Below are positions 1 to 10,108 of a stretch of 64,000 bases of DNA, piece after piece. The notes under the pieces were generated by a model that was not told where the DNA came from, did not search any database, and was given only the letters and a program-made list of their open reading frames with translations. The first letter of the stretch is position 1. Each line of letters opens with the position of its first letter. The translations under genes and the position numbers were made by a program. Source of the DNA: Branchipolynoe longqiensis (lineage: Eukaryota > Annelida > Polychaeta > Phyllodocida > Polynoidae); assembly GCA_030323885.1 (NCBI GenBank), contig CM059190.1, positions 106,495,856 to 106,559,855 of the forward strand. Reading direction: 5' to 3'.

Positions 1-111
1 GGGCGATTCCTGGTAGCGTGCTGCCAGCTATTGCGTCAGTGTAGGTACTACTGCCACCGTCTGGCAGTGGCGCTCATTATTGACTAGTACATAATGTAAA
101 CATTGGTGTTC

Positions 112-395
112 TTTGTGGCGGAGTGGTTACAGTGTCTGACTAGTTTCTAGGTCAGACTCCTAATCTGAATGTTGGTGGTTAAATTCCCCATGCTAATATG
201 TATTTCCACCACTGTGTATAACTTACAGCATCATCAAAGGCCAAGTAGCCCTCATACCATGTCTATGTCGTGTAGCAGGTTAAAAATCCTGTGGGTCTAT
301 AAACGTGTAGGCTGGGGCTTTCTATCGACCAACTGTCTAATGGTGAAAACCAGACTATTCAGACTTATCTATGATAGGTAGTATAAAACTTCAAG
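112..395 (+). mobile_element. tRNA-derived SINE, family A, 3'-truncated
   Basis: The head has a pol III A-box-like stretch (GGCGGAGTGGTTA at about 118-130) and a degraded B box (GGTGGTTAAATTCC, about 173-186), as in a Ser/Leu-type tRNA. The body matches the copy at 3538-3905 almost throughout, including a shared stretch ending in TAGGYAGTATAAA. This copy lacks the last ~50 bases and the ATCA tail of its partner. No coding function. The family is identified only by comparing the two copies within the window. Confidence 0.75.
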
Positions 396-566
396 AAAAC
401 AAACTAATACCATTACCCTCCCCCCCCCCCGCGAAACACACACGCTTCGGTATATGTGATATATTGAATGATTAGGCGGAATGGTCTTAAAGAGGGCAGC
501 AGGGACTGTTGTGATGCTGCTTTGAGGGTGATGAAAGTGGGAAATATTACCCTTAAACCTGTATAA

Positions 567-778
567 TGGCCCTGTCACATTATGGCATAATGCGGCAGCG
601 TATGTAAAACCTACCGCAAAAATTTGAAAAACATTGCCGGATGAGGTATGGTGACCTTTGTGCACTGACGTGTCTTTTGGAGTGTATACATAACCTATGC
701 GTAACCTATGTGTAACCTACCCCTAGCATATGACGGCGTATGAGAAGCGTAACCTCACATATGCGCGGCATACTTTGA
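567..778 (+). mobile_element. Fragment of a MITE starting GGCCCTGTCACATT
   Basis: The stretch from about 569 (GGCCCTGTCACATTATGGC) matches the right terminal repeat of the element at 7767-8232, read outward to inward. It is followed by the same kind of interior rich in CGTATG and CTATGCGTAACC words. The other terminus is missing; the GA-rich array begins just after it. It is probably one end of a broken copy. Confidence 0.5.
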
Positions 779-795
779 TGTGGTTTGACAGTTAT

Positions 796-2135
796 GCATA
801 AGGAGAGGAGAGAAGAGGACAGGAGTGGAGAGGAGAGGAGTGTAGAGGAGAGGAGAGGAGTGGAGAGAAGAGGACAGGAGTGGAGAGGAGAGGAGTGTAG
901 AGGAGAGGAATGTATAGGAGAGAAGTGGAGAGGAGAGGAGTGTAGAGGAGAGGAGTATAGAGGAGAGGAGAGGAGTGGAGAGCAGAGGAGTGGATAGCAG
1001 AGGAAAGGAGTGTAGAGGAGAGGAATGTACAGGAGAGGAGTGGAGAGGAGAGGAAAGGAGTGTAGAGGAGAGGAGAGGAGTGGAGAGGAGAGGAAAGGAG
1101 TGTAGAGGAGAGGAGTGGAGTGGAGAGGAGAGGAGTGGAGAGAAAAGGAGTGTAGAGGAGAGGAGTGTAGAGGAGATGAGTGGAGTGTAGAGGAGAGGAG
1201 AGGAGTGTAGATGAGTGGAGTGTAGAGGAGAGGAGTGGATATAAAAGGAGTGTAGAGGAGAGGAGTGTAGAGGAGAGGAGTGTAGAGGAGAGGAGTGGAG
1301 AGAAAAGGAGTGTAGAGGAGAGGAGAGGATTGTAGAGGAGAGGAGAGGAGTTGAGAGGAGAGGAGTGGAGAGGAGAGGAGTGTAGGGGAGAGGAGTCTAG
1401 AGGAGAGGAGTGGAGAGGAAAGGAGTGTAGAGGAAAGGAAAATAGTGTAGAGGAGTGGAGTGTAGAGAAGAGGAGAGGAGTGTAGGGAAGAGGAGTGTAG
1501 AGGAGAGGAGAGCAGTAGAGAGATAAGGAGCGTAGAGGAGACTGTAGAGGAGAGGAATGTAGAGGAAAGGAGTGTAGAGGAAAGGAGTGGAGAGGAGAGG
1601 AAAGGAGAGGAGTGTAGAGGAGAGGACTGTAGAGGAGAGGAATGTAGAGGAGAGGAGTGCAGAGGAGAGGAGTGTAGAGGAGTGTAGAGGAGAGCAGTGT
1701 AGAGGAGAGGAGTGTAGAGGAGAGGAGTGCAGAGGAGAGGAGTGTAGATAAGAGGAGTGTAGAGGAGAGGAGAGGAGTGTAGAGGAGAGGAGTGTAGAGG
1801 AGAGGAGTGTATAGGAGAGGAGAGGAGTGTAGAGGAGAGGATATGAGTCTAGAAGAGAGGAGTGGAGTGTAGAGGAGAGGAGTGTAGCGGAGAGTAGAGG
1901 AATGTAGAGGAGTGGACAGGAGAGGAGAGGAGAGGAGAGGAGGGGAGGGGATGGGAAGTGAGAGGAGAGGCGTGGACAGGAGAGCAGAGGAGAGGAGCGG
2001 CGAGGAGCGGAGAGCGGAGGAGAGGAGAGAAGAGGAATGTAGAGGAGAGGAATGTTAAGCACAGGACAGCAGTGCAGAGGAGAGGAGTGGATTGACGAGG
2101 AGAGGAGAAAAGAGGAGTTGAGGTGAGTGGAAGTA
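796..2135 (+). repeat. GA-rich minisatellite, ~15-bp unit
   Basis: About 1.3 kb of degenerate tandem repeats with basic unit AGTGTAGAGGAGAGG and variants (GAGGAGTGGAGAGGA). The plus strand is almost purely purine with interspersed T. The opposite strand is open for long distances and would encode Leu/Ser/Pro/His-rich strings, but this follows from the repeat and is not a gene. Confidence 0.95.
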
Positions 2136-2728
2136 TCGGTGCGATGCCACGCGATCTGAGGTGAGGTGAGAGGTTGAAGAGGAAGAACGAAATCAGTAGT
2201 CAAAGGTGATGGCGGGCGGATGTGGGGATTTAAGGTCCAGGGTTTGAGCGGCGGGGGTTTGAGGGGCGTGGCTTTGAGGGGCCGGGGTTCGAGGGGCGGG
2301 GTGTGAACGGAGAGGGTTTGAGGGGGGGATTGATGGGGGGGGGGGCATTCCCTACTGGCAGGTAACGAGGTACAAGACTCTGGCGGCACGATCAAAGGAC
2401 AGATGGACACTGCATCTCCTACTGCTACTCCATCCGCTACCGCTAGAGGGAGTGAGGGGAAACAACGCCATTTTGGATGTGTCCCACAATAGGTGATTTC
2501 CACCGCCAACGACCCGCCCTCTGACGGCAGCGGTTGGAATCCGGGTGATGGCTCGGAAAGCATGCAAAAAGCTCTGAGCAATAGGTCTAGATATCCACCA
2601 CCTGTTCACCATCCCTCCCACCCGCCGTCTAACGTCAGTGGCGAGAACTATGTTTGATGGGCAAGCTGCAGATTGGTTTGTGGAAAAGGTCTAATAGAGC
2701 AGATGCATGGGTAGTTTTGTGCTTGTGG
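2136..2728. other. Unannotated spacer, partly G-rich
   Basis: From about 2205 to 2345 there is a short run of GGGGTTTGAGGGGC-type repeats ending in a homopolymeric G tract at 2333-2345. I recognise nothing in the rest; open frames here are short and show no domain signature. Confidence 0.5.
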
Positions 2729-2940
2729 CACCGAGCGCGGTGGCCAAGTCGGCAGAGCGCATGCCTCCCGTGTGGGAGTTCGGGAGTTTCAATTCCCGGT
2801 TGAGTCAATCCAATGAGTTGCAAAATTGAGACTTCTTACTTCCTAACTTGGCGTTTGACATTAGTAGGATAGGGGAAGGACTGGTTAGCTCGGTGTCAGG
2901 ATAATGCCACTGAGTTGGATATCAGGTCATGGTGTGACAC
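2729..2940 (+). mobile_element. SINE-B copy, 3'-truncated (tRNA head variant 1)
   Basis: The tRNA-like head has an A box (GTGGCCAAGTCGGCAGAG) and B box (GAGTTTCAATTCCC). It is followed by the SINE-B body: TTAGTAGGATAGGGGAAGG and the CAGTGTCAGGATAATG-like core. It stops after the words CAGGTCATGGTG and lacks the 3' hairpin and ACAA tail. Confidence 0.8.
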
Positions 2941-3064
2941 TCATTTAATCCTAACAAATGACATGTATACCTTTTTCTAATCAGTTTAAGGTGGTCCAAT
3001 ATTTTACTTTTAAATACGGAAAAAAACACACAATAAAACCCTGCCTGCCTGACCCTGATTAGTG

Positions 3065-3420
3065 TGATCAAAAGGATGATTTGTTTGTCTGTTGTTGTTT
3101 TACGTCCTAACAACATCTAAGGTCAAATCAGGATGGTTACTGACTTGTGACAGTGTGCACTCATGGCGACTTTATAGTGCTGCCCCATTGGGAAACCAGG
3201 CCGCCAGCACCATGACCTGATATCCCACCCAGTCACATTATCATGACACTGAGCCAACCATTGACTACCCTATCCTAATAATGCTGAGCGCCTGGCTAGG
3301 AAGCGACAAGTATACATTTTAAGTCATTGGTTTGACTCGACCCACGACCCCACGATCTACCAACACGGGAGACGGATGCTTTAACTCATTCGGCCATCCC
3401 GTCTGATCAAAAAGGATGAT
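3065..3420 (-). mobile_element. Full-length SINE-B with 16-17 bp target-site duplication
   Basis: The SINE body lies at 3081-3403, read on the minus strand: tRNA-like head (variant 2, GGATGGCCGAATGAGTTA), core, then a tail seen on the plus strand as TTGTTTGTCTGTTGTTGTTTTA. It is bracketed by TGATCAAAAGGATGAT (3065-3080) and TGATCAAAAAGGATGAT (3404-3420), a target-site duplication differing by one A. This is direct evidence of insertion by target-primed reverse transcription. Confidence 0.95.
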
Positions 3421-3528
3421 CACCAACTTTGTTTTCATTTGGCCTCATGGTGCCTTTATAGCATTGTCTCACTGAAATACAGTGGAACAGCTACACAGAT
3501 ACAAACAATATAATATTACACTAAATCA

Positions 3529-3916
3529 CATTATTGTTCTCTGTGGCGGAGTGGTTAGAGTGTCTGACTTTTTTCTAGGTCGGACTCCTAATCTGAAGGT
3601 CGGTGGTTCGATTCCCCATGCCCCAATCTCTGCCAATTTCGATTTCCACCAATGTGTATAACTGACAGCATCATCAAAGGCCAGTTGCTCTCATACCATG
3701 TCAATGTGGTGTGGGAGGTTAAAAATCCCTTGGGTCAGTAAAAGTGTAGGCTCGGGCTTTCTATCAACAAATTGTCTAATGGTGAAAACAAGCCTATTCA
3801 GGCTTATCCATGATAGGCAGTATAAATCTTCAACAACAAAATCTTCGGCCTGAATATGGCCTATGCTTCCGACATGGCGTAAAGCGATCACCAATCAATC
3901 AATCAATCATTATCGT
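3529..3916 (+). mobile_element. tRNA-derived SINE, family A, full length with ATCA tail
   Basis: The A box (GGCGGAGTGGTTAGAGTG, about 3546) and B box (GGTGGTTCGATTCC, about 3602) are intact. The body is shared with 112-395, and the copy ends in four ATCA units. CATTATTGT (3529-3537) before the head and CATTATCGT (3908-3916) after the tail are a likely 9-bp target duplication with one mismatch. Confidence 0.85.
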
Positions 3917-4427
3917 GAATTGGAAGGAAAACGGACGGTACTATATACCAGACTGGTAGCTTACAACTGTTGCACGCCTCCCACTCCCATCCTTCCCCCT
4001 CCCTCCCCCACTCTACCCCCCCCCCCCTTGCCCCTACTTCCCCTGACACACCCTGATATGATACACATCCTACACCCTCAGATCATTAAGGAATCAGCAA
4101 CCTGCCAGGCCCTGTCCTCTATTTGTGTGAGCAGTGTTTTGTCATTGTTATTTATTCATGGGTTTATTCTATTTTTTATCTCTTTATTTTTGTGAACTCT
4201 AAATCACCTAATGGCGTTAGCTCCTGGGGTATTATTCAGGACAGCCCTCTGTTTTATTAACTAAACTCACATAGATGAATATAACTATATAAGCTTCTAA
4301 ACAGATGAATGCAAGGCCAGACTTACCACGTACAATGTACGAAATAGTGGAAATAAAATTGAAAAGAAATTGAAGTGAAATTCCAGCGATGAATTTGGAG
4401 GAATCTATTAGAAGATATTGTGGTTGT
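3917..4427. other. Spacer without recognised feature
   Basis: This stretch contains a C-rich patch (3977-4045) and otherwise AT-rich unique-looking sequence. A 110-codon open frame starting inside the SINE has no recognisable domain and low-complexity Pro content, so it is not called as a gene. Confidence 0.5.
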
Positions 4428-4735
4428 TGTTGGTAGCTGGACTGTTACGTCCTGGCAACATCTCAGGTTATATCAGTGACCATTCATGGCAACTATATAG
4501 TGCTGTCTGACTGGGAAATCAGGCCGCCGGCACCATGACCCAATGTCCCACTAAGTCAAAGTATCCAGACACTGAGCTAACCAGTCCTTGTCCTATCCTA
4601 TTGATGTCGAGCACCAGGCTAGGAAGCGACAAGCATACATTCTATAAGTCATTGGTTTGACTCGAGCGGGAATGGAACTCTGCCGGGAACGGAACTCTGC
4701 GAAACCTGCGCTCTATCGAATCGGCCACCAAGTCC
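4428..4735 (-). mobile_element. SINE-B copy (head variant 1)
   Basis: Read on the minus strand: a tRNA-like head with GGTGGCCGATTCGATAGAGC, the GTCGAGC... junction, a core containing AGGATAGGACAAGGACTGG, and a tail ending in AACAACCACAA. It is diverged from the 40-41 kb copies, with a small duplication in the B-box region (GGAACTCTGCC repeated at 4673-4697). Confidence 0.8.
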
Positions 4736-4748
4736 TGGACAGTACAGG

Positions 4749-4825
4749 ATAAGTGACATCCCGTCCTGATATGACCGTAGATGTTGATAGGACGTAAAAC
4801 AACAACCAACAACAACATAAGTGAC
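4749..4825 (+). mobile_element. Mini-SINE: 59-bp SINE-B 3' hairpin plus tail, with TSD
   Basis: The insert (4758-4816) contains only the last part of SINE-B: CCGTCCTGATATGACC, a loop, AGGACGTAAAACAAC and ACAAC repeats. It is flanked by identical ATAAGTGAC (4749-4757 and 4817-4825). CGTCCT and AGGACG can pair as a 6-bp stem. It is one of three such minimal insertions in the window. Confidence 0.85.
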
Positions 4826-4989
4826 TTCAGGGAGTTGTGTCCGACTCATACAACACCAATACCCAGCAGTGAGATGAAATCAACACTGGAACAGACACTG
4901 ACAATGATCCCGACCACCCAATTTCCCGTCCACCCTGCTCAGGTCTGCCTGCTGCATACCAGATGTATTATACGCTCCGGGCGTCCATG

Positions 4990-6012
4990 ATAAAGCCTTC
5001 CTGGGCACCGTCGTACTAACATATTTAACACTCCTTGTACACGGGGCTGTGGTACTAACATATTTAACATTCCTTCTACACTGGGCCGTGTTACTAACAT
5101 ATTTAACACTCCTTCTACATAGGGCCGTGTTACTAACAGATGTAACACAACTTGTACTGGGAAATGTGTTACTAACAGATTTAACACTCAGTCTACATGG
5201 GGCCGTGGTACTAACATATTTAACACTCCTTCTACATGGGGCCGTGTTACTAACATATTTAACACTCATTTTACATGGGACCGTGTTACTAAGATATTTA
5301 ACACTCATTCTACATGGGTCCGTGTTACTAACAGAGTTAATACAACTTGTACTGGGAAACGTGTTACTAACAGCTTTAACTCCTCCTTATACATGGAGCC
5401 GTGTTACTAATATATTTAACACTCCTTCTACAAGGGGCTGTGTTACTAACATATTCAACACTCCTTACACCTGGGGCCCTGTTACTAACGGATTTAACAC
5501 TTCTTCTACATGGGGCCATGTTACTAACATATTTAACACTCCTTCTACATGGCACCGTGTTACCAACAGATTTAACAGTCCTTCTACATGGGGCCCTGCT
5601 ACTAAGATATTTAACACTTCTTCTACACGGGGCCATGTTACTAACTTATTTGACACTCCTTGTACGAGGAGACGTGTTACTAACAGCTTTAACTCCTCCT
5701 TATACGTGGAGCCGTGTTATTAACATATTTAACACAACTTGTACCGGGAAACGTGTTACTAACTGTGTTACCTCCTCCTTATACCTGGGGCCGTGTTACT
5801 AACATATTTAACACTCCTTGTACCTGGGGACCATGGTTCTAACAAATTTAACACTCCTTCTACACGGGCTGTGTTACTAACATGTTTAACACAACTTGTA
5901 CTGGGAACCGTGTTACTAACAGATTTACCACTCCGTCCACTTGGGGCCGTGTTACCAACATATTTAACACTCTATCTGGTGCTGTATTACTAACAAATTT
6001 AACACTCCTTCT
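4990..6012. repeat. ~40-bp tandem repeat array
   Basis: About 25 degenerate copies of a 39-40 bp unit with the landmarks CCGTGTTACTAACA, TATTTAACACTCC and TTCTACATGGGG. Open frames on both strands spell repeated motifs (for example VLLTYLTLLLHGA) only because the period is close to a multiple of three. There is no sign of a real protein. Confidence 0.95.
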
Positions 6013-6084
6013 GGTTCATGGAAAATATTTTGCTCAGTAAAAAAAGGTAAAGATTGTGAAATTTAACAATGCCTCTAGAGCACA

Positions 6085-6428
6085 TTTATCTGTGTATCAT
6101 CGGCTATTGGATGTCAAAGATATAATCATTCTGCCATATTTCTTTAGAGGAAACCTGCTGCTGCCACATAGGCTACTCTTTCTGATATTGTGATAAGCAG
6201 CAACGGGTTCTTTTATATGCACTTTCCCACAGACAGGACAGCACACTTTGATGAACCAGTTGTGGACCACTGGTTGGAACAGAAAATAGCCCAAACGGCA
6301 AATGGGTCCACTGAGCAGGATCGATCGGATGACCAACACCTTCACAGGTGGACACTCTACCGCCTGAGCTACGTCCCGCTCACCCGGAATAAACAGGTTA
6401 CCTTTCTGTATTAAGATTCCGCTCTGCA
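6085..6428 (-). mobile_element. tRNA-derived SINE, family C (deeply conserved metazoan-type core)
   Basis: On the minus strand the head reads ACGTAGCTCAGGCGGTAGAG (A box) and CATCCGATCGATCC (B box). The body contains GGACCCATTTGCCGTTTGGG, CTGTCTGTGGGAAAGTGCAT, ATAAAAGAACCCGTTGCTGC and GGTTTCCTCT. A second copy lies at 37130-37450. The body resembles a SINE core I recall as widespread in molluscs and other metazoans (Nin-DC type). The copy-to-copy match is seen directly; the family name is from memory and tentative. Confidence 0.75.
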
Positions 6429-6489
6429 TTTGTGAACGGTTCTCACCTGGAATATAAATGTTGGTAGATGTTAGTTATTTCGCATTCAT

Positions 6490-6699
6490 CAGGTCTGGTG
6501 CAGTGAAAGGGGGAAGACGACAAGGCGGACAAAGAAAGAGGTTTATGACAACATCAGTGAATGGACACGCCTCGAGCTTTACAACTCCCAGAGGGCAGTT
6601 GAGAACAGGAAAAAACTGAAAAAACTGGTTACAACGTTATGTGTGGTTCCCCAACGACTCTCGCCGTTAAAGGGATTGATGAGGATGTTGATGAGGTAG
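6490..6699 (+). pseudogene. LINE reverse transcriptase C-terminal remnant
   Basis: An open frame ending at 6697-6699 encodes about 60 residues reading ...ERGKTTRRTKKEVYDNIS, EWTRLELYNSQRAVENRKK, LKKLV. The pattern GRxxxxWxDNIxEWTGLxxxxxxRxAExRxxWRxLV is the hallmark C-terminus of RTE/Jockey-type endonuclease-reverse transcriptase polyproteins. Only this last part is present, as expected for a 5'-truncated insertion. It ends in GATG/TTGATGAGG-like repeats that may be the element's 3' tail. Not functional. Confidence 0.65.
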
Positions 6700-6935
6700 A
6701 AGTCTGTCATGCTCATCCATGCAGCACAGTTGAAGTACCCATTAAATTGATTACCCTTTTATATGGTGTCCTATATCTTGTATTTTAATTTTGATATCTA
6801 ACACTGTTTCTGGTGTTCGGCTGTAGCCACGTAATAGTGACACGTGATACATTAATTAAATGTATTGAGTAGATCAATTGTCAAAACATTTGTAATGAAG
6901 GTGTTGACAGCATGAGCTGTGAGTTGTACCTGATT

Positions 6936-7531
6936 TGGGTCATTCTCAGAAACTGCGTACCACTTTTGTGACGTGGAAACGAAAAGTGAAAACATTCCAA
7001 ATAATAGAAAAAAACATTGAAAATATTAGTCGAATCAATATAGATATCAAGGTTTAAATGTTGTGCATATGTCAGACTTGAACTATTTTATTTTCACTTT
7101 TTGATTTTGATGTTATATGAACTAAGAAAGCTGTTGAAATTAACCATGTAACATCAGTCCATAACATCATGTCAACACAGATCCATAACATCATTTTAAC
7201 TCGTGCAATACATTCAAACAAGATTTACTTGATTGCACTTAGGACAAGACAATTGTTTCTTACAAGAAAGAAAGTTGAACAAATGTTTGTGTAGATGTAT
7301 AGTGTCAATATGCAAATGTTCTTATCTGTCCTTCTTTAGCACAAAATCATATAAGCATATTTTGATACATTTTGTGGGATACATTAAAGACATGTACTAT
7401 TGCTAACATAATTAAAACACAAGAATCAGCAATAATTATGTCAGATACTATCCCCCCAAAAATAAGGCAAAATCATTAACAATGTAATGTGGAACCGGAC
7501 CATGTGGAACACAGTTTCTGAGAATGACCCA
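6936..7531. mobile_element. AT-rich MITE with 23-bp terminal inverted repeats
   Basis: TGGGTCATTCTCAGAAACTG starts at 6936, and its near-perfect reverse complement CAGTTTCTGAGAATGACCCA ends at 7531, with one mismatch over 23 bp. The 550-bp interior is AT-rich and non-coding. Target duplication is unclear: ATT/TTT sits on the two flanks. It is a non-autonomous DNA element of undetermined superfamily. Confidence 0.7.
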
Positions 7532-7766
7532 TTTATTCAGAATGTTAACATTGCCCAGCAAGTCTCATTTGTGTCATGACCTTGCGTGACCTTTGACCCA
7601 TCGTACATATTCATCACAACATTGTCTTTGCTTCATTTCACGGCCCATCTGCTATATGAGGATAATATTGGTCTGAATGTAGAGTTGTTCGCTGAAGACA
7701 GCTACAGAAGACTAACCTAGTCAGGCTGCATGTAAAACGAGCAGCACTCCACTTTAAACGATTCCA
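7532..7766. other. Spacer without recognised feature
   Basis: Unique-looking sequence between two MITEs. I see no open frame or repeat of note. Confidence 0.4.
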
Positions 7767-8232
7767 GTAAAGGGGCTGTCAAATTAGGGTTTTTTGCGGG
7801 AGCGTATGGCGGCGTAAGCGCGCTACGTCATATACGTCGGCATACGCCGTATACGCTACTCATACGCTACGCATACGCTACTTATACGCTACTCATACGC
7901 CGCCAGATGCCGCCAGATGCCGGCGTATGTGAAGCGTATGAGGCATATGCCGCCATACGCTTACATAAATCCGTCCGTCCAAATTTTGTTGTGCATGCTC
8001 AAAAAAACCCGACCTATGAGGGCGTATGGCCCATACTGTCAAAAAATGTCACAGCACGCTCCCATACGCTCCCATACGCTCCTCATACGCTCCTCGTACG
8101 CTCCTCGTAGGTTCTACATACGCTCAAAACCACCCGAAAGGTCACCAAATGTCATCATAGGCCGGCACGCGCAGGATCTACGTAGGTTTTCAATACGCTC
8201 CCGCCATACGCCGTAATGTGACAGGGCCTTTA
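7767..8232. mobile_element. MITE with TIRs around a CATACGCT-rich interior
   Basis: The left end GTAAAGGGGCTGTCAAATTA (7767) pairs with the right end TAATGTGACAGGGCCTTTAC (ending 8232), allowing three mismatches. Immediately inside both ends are GGGAGCGTATGGCGGCGTA-type arms. The interior is a degenerate array of CATACGCT/CATACGCC words. A fragment of the same family is at 567-778. Open frames across it are by-products of the repeat. Confidence 0.7.
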
Positions 8233-8459
8233 CACGCCCCTCTCGCCAGACCGGAAGTGCCAGCGTGGAGGGACAGCGTCTGCTGCGACCACTTCCGGTG
8301 TCCATTGAGGTGACATCACCGCAGGGGTAATTACCCAGAAAGCCCCTCACCTGGGACTGTGTAGGCTGGGAGAACGGCGTCTGAAGGTTGGGGACTGGGG
8401 TCAATGTCAAGGGCAATGTCAAGGTCACGAGGAACGTGCGCACTCAGCTCCCCATCAAT

Positions 8460-8955
8460 CACGTGTGTGGTGTGGGGTGGGGTGGTTTAGGGTGAGGTGG
8501 AATCGGGGATGGGTGGAGGTAGCATTGGGGAGGGTTGAGATAAGGGAAATGGGAGGGGAGGGGGATAGGGAAAGAGACAGAAATGGGGGTCTGATAGATG
8601 GAGAGGGAAGAGGGAGAGGGAATGAGAGAGGATAGGGAAGAAGAAGATGAAGAGGGAGAGGGAGAGTAGAGGGACAGGGAGAGGGACAGGGAGAGGCAGA
8701 GGAAGAAGGAAAGGGAGAGGGAGATGGAGATTGAGGGAAGAGGGGGGTGGAGGGGAGAGGGAGATGGAGAGGGAGAGGTATAGGGATGGGGAGAGGGAAA
8801 GGAACAGGTGGGGAAGAGGAAGACTGAGAGGGAGAGGGAGAGGGACAGAGAGAGGGCGGAGAAGAGGAAGAGGGAGAGGGAGAGGGAGAAGGAGAGGGAA
8901 AGGGAGAAGGAGAGGGAGAGTGAGAGCGAGAACGAGAGGGAATGAGAGAGGGACA
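8460..8955 (+). repeat. GAGAGG purine-rich low-complexity tract
   Basis: Irregular GAGAGGGAGAGGGA repeats, about 500 bp long, with strong purine bias on the plus strand. The minus strand encodes Ser/Pro/Leu-rich low-complexity strings that are not a gene. The 220 bases before it (8233-8459) hold nothing I recognise. Confidence 0.9.
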
Positions 8956-9135
8956 GTGTACAGTTGACAGTGCCAGTTTCCAGCTCATACGGAAAATGTA
9001 CAGCTGACAGTGACAACCTACATTTGACATTGACAGTGTATAGTTGACAGTGACAGTGTAAGGTTGACGGTGGCAGTGCACAGTTAAGAGTGACAGTGTA
9101 CAGTTGACAGTGACAATGGACAGTTGACAGTGGCA
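8956..9135. repeat. Tandem repeats of ~18-20 bp (ACAGTTGACAGTG)
   Basis: Several imperfect units containing GTACAGTTGACAGTGACA follow the GA tract directly and lead into the next array. Confidence 0.8.
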
Positions 9136-9960
9136 GTCAATATATTTGTTGGCATGTTATTTTATTTGTTGACATCTCATTATATTTGTTAACATATTAG
9201 TTTATTTGTTAACATGTTAGTGTATCTGTTAGTTTGTCACTTTATTTGTTAATATGCCACTTTATTTGTTACCCGCGTCATTGGATTCGTTAACATTGCA
9301 TTGTATTTGTTAACACACTACTTTATTTGATAACTTGTCAATTCATCTGTTAATATGTCACTTTATTTGTTAATATGGCACTGTATTTTGTACCCATAGC
9401 CTTGTATTTGTTAACATGTCACTTAATTTCTACATATCTCACCTTTTACGTAATGGCCCTTCTTGAGTAAATATCTTTTGCTATTTGTTAATTTCACACT
9501 TTACTTGTTATTAACATGCCACTGTGATGTGTTGCTATGTCAATTTAATGTGTTAATATGTCACTTTATTTGTTAACATGTCACTTTATTTGTTAATATG
9601 CCACTTAATTTCTTCATATCTCATCTTTTTCTCAATGTCCCTTCTTGAGTTAATAACTTTCGCTATTTGTTAATTTCACACTTTATTTGTTATTAGCTTG
9701 CCACGTTATGTGTTAATTTGTCACTTTATTTGTAAATAATGCCTCTGTATGCATTAATGTGTCACTTTATTTGTTAATGTGCCACTTTATTTGTTAATAT
9801 GCCACTTCATTTGTTAATATGGCACTTGCTTTGTTACCATGTCACTTTATTTGTTAACATGGCACTTTTTGTGTTATTAAGATGCCACTTTAATGTGTTA
9901 ATATGTCACTTTCTTTGTTAACATGTCACTTTATTTGTTAATATATCACCTTACTTCAGA
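9136..9960. repeat. ~20-bp AT-rich tandem repeat array
   Basis: Units such as TCACTTTATTTGTTAATATG occur more than 30 times with substitutions and small insertions. There is no coding potential. Confidence 0.92.
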
Positions 9961-10108
9961 TGTAACCCCCTGACTAGTCAGTGCACGCTATCAGTCAACC
10001 GTCACACTGCACCGGTTCGGGCTGATCCGATTGCGTTTCCGCCGCATTTAACAATGGATGATTGCACCAGCTCCCAGAATGCAATGCCCATCTTCTACTG
10101 CACACTGA

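Noticed and set aside
1397..2581. Long minus-strand open frame of 394 codons
   Set aside because: It is the translation of the GA-rich minisatellite (Ser/Leu/Pro/His strings). The period, a multiple of three, keeps it open.
4880..5802. Overlapping open frames on both strands with repeated motifs
   Set aside because: Several phases are open at once across the 40-bp array. This is a repeat artefact, not a repeat protein.
8647..8967. Arg/Gly/Glu-rich frame
   Set aside because: Translation of GAGAGG low-complexity sequence.
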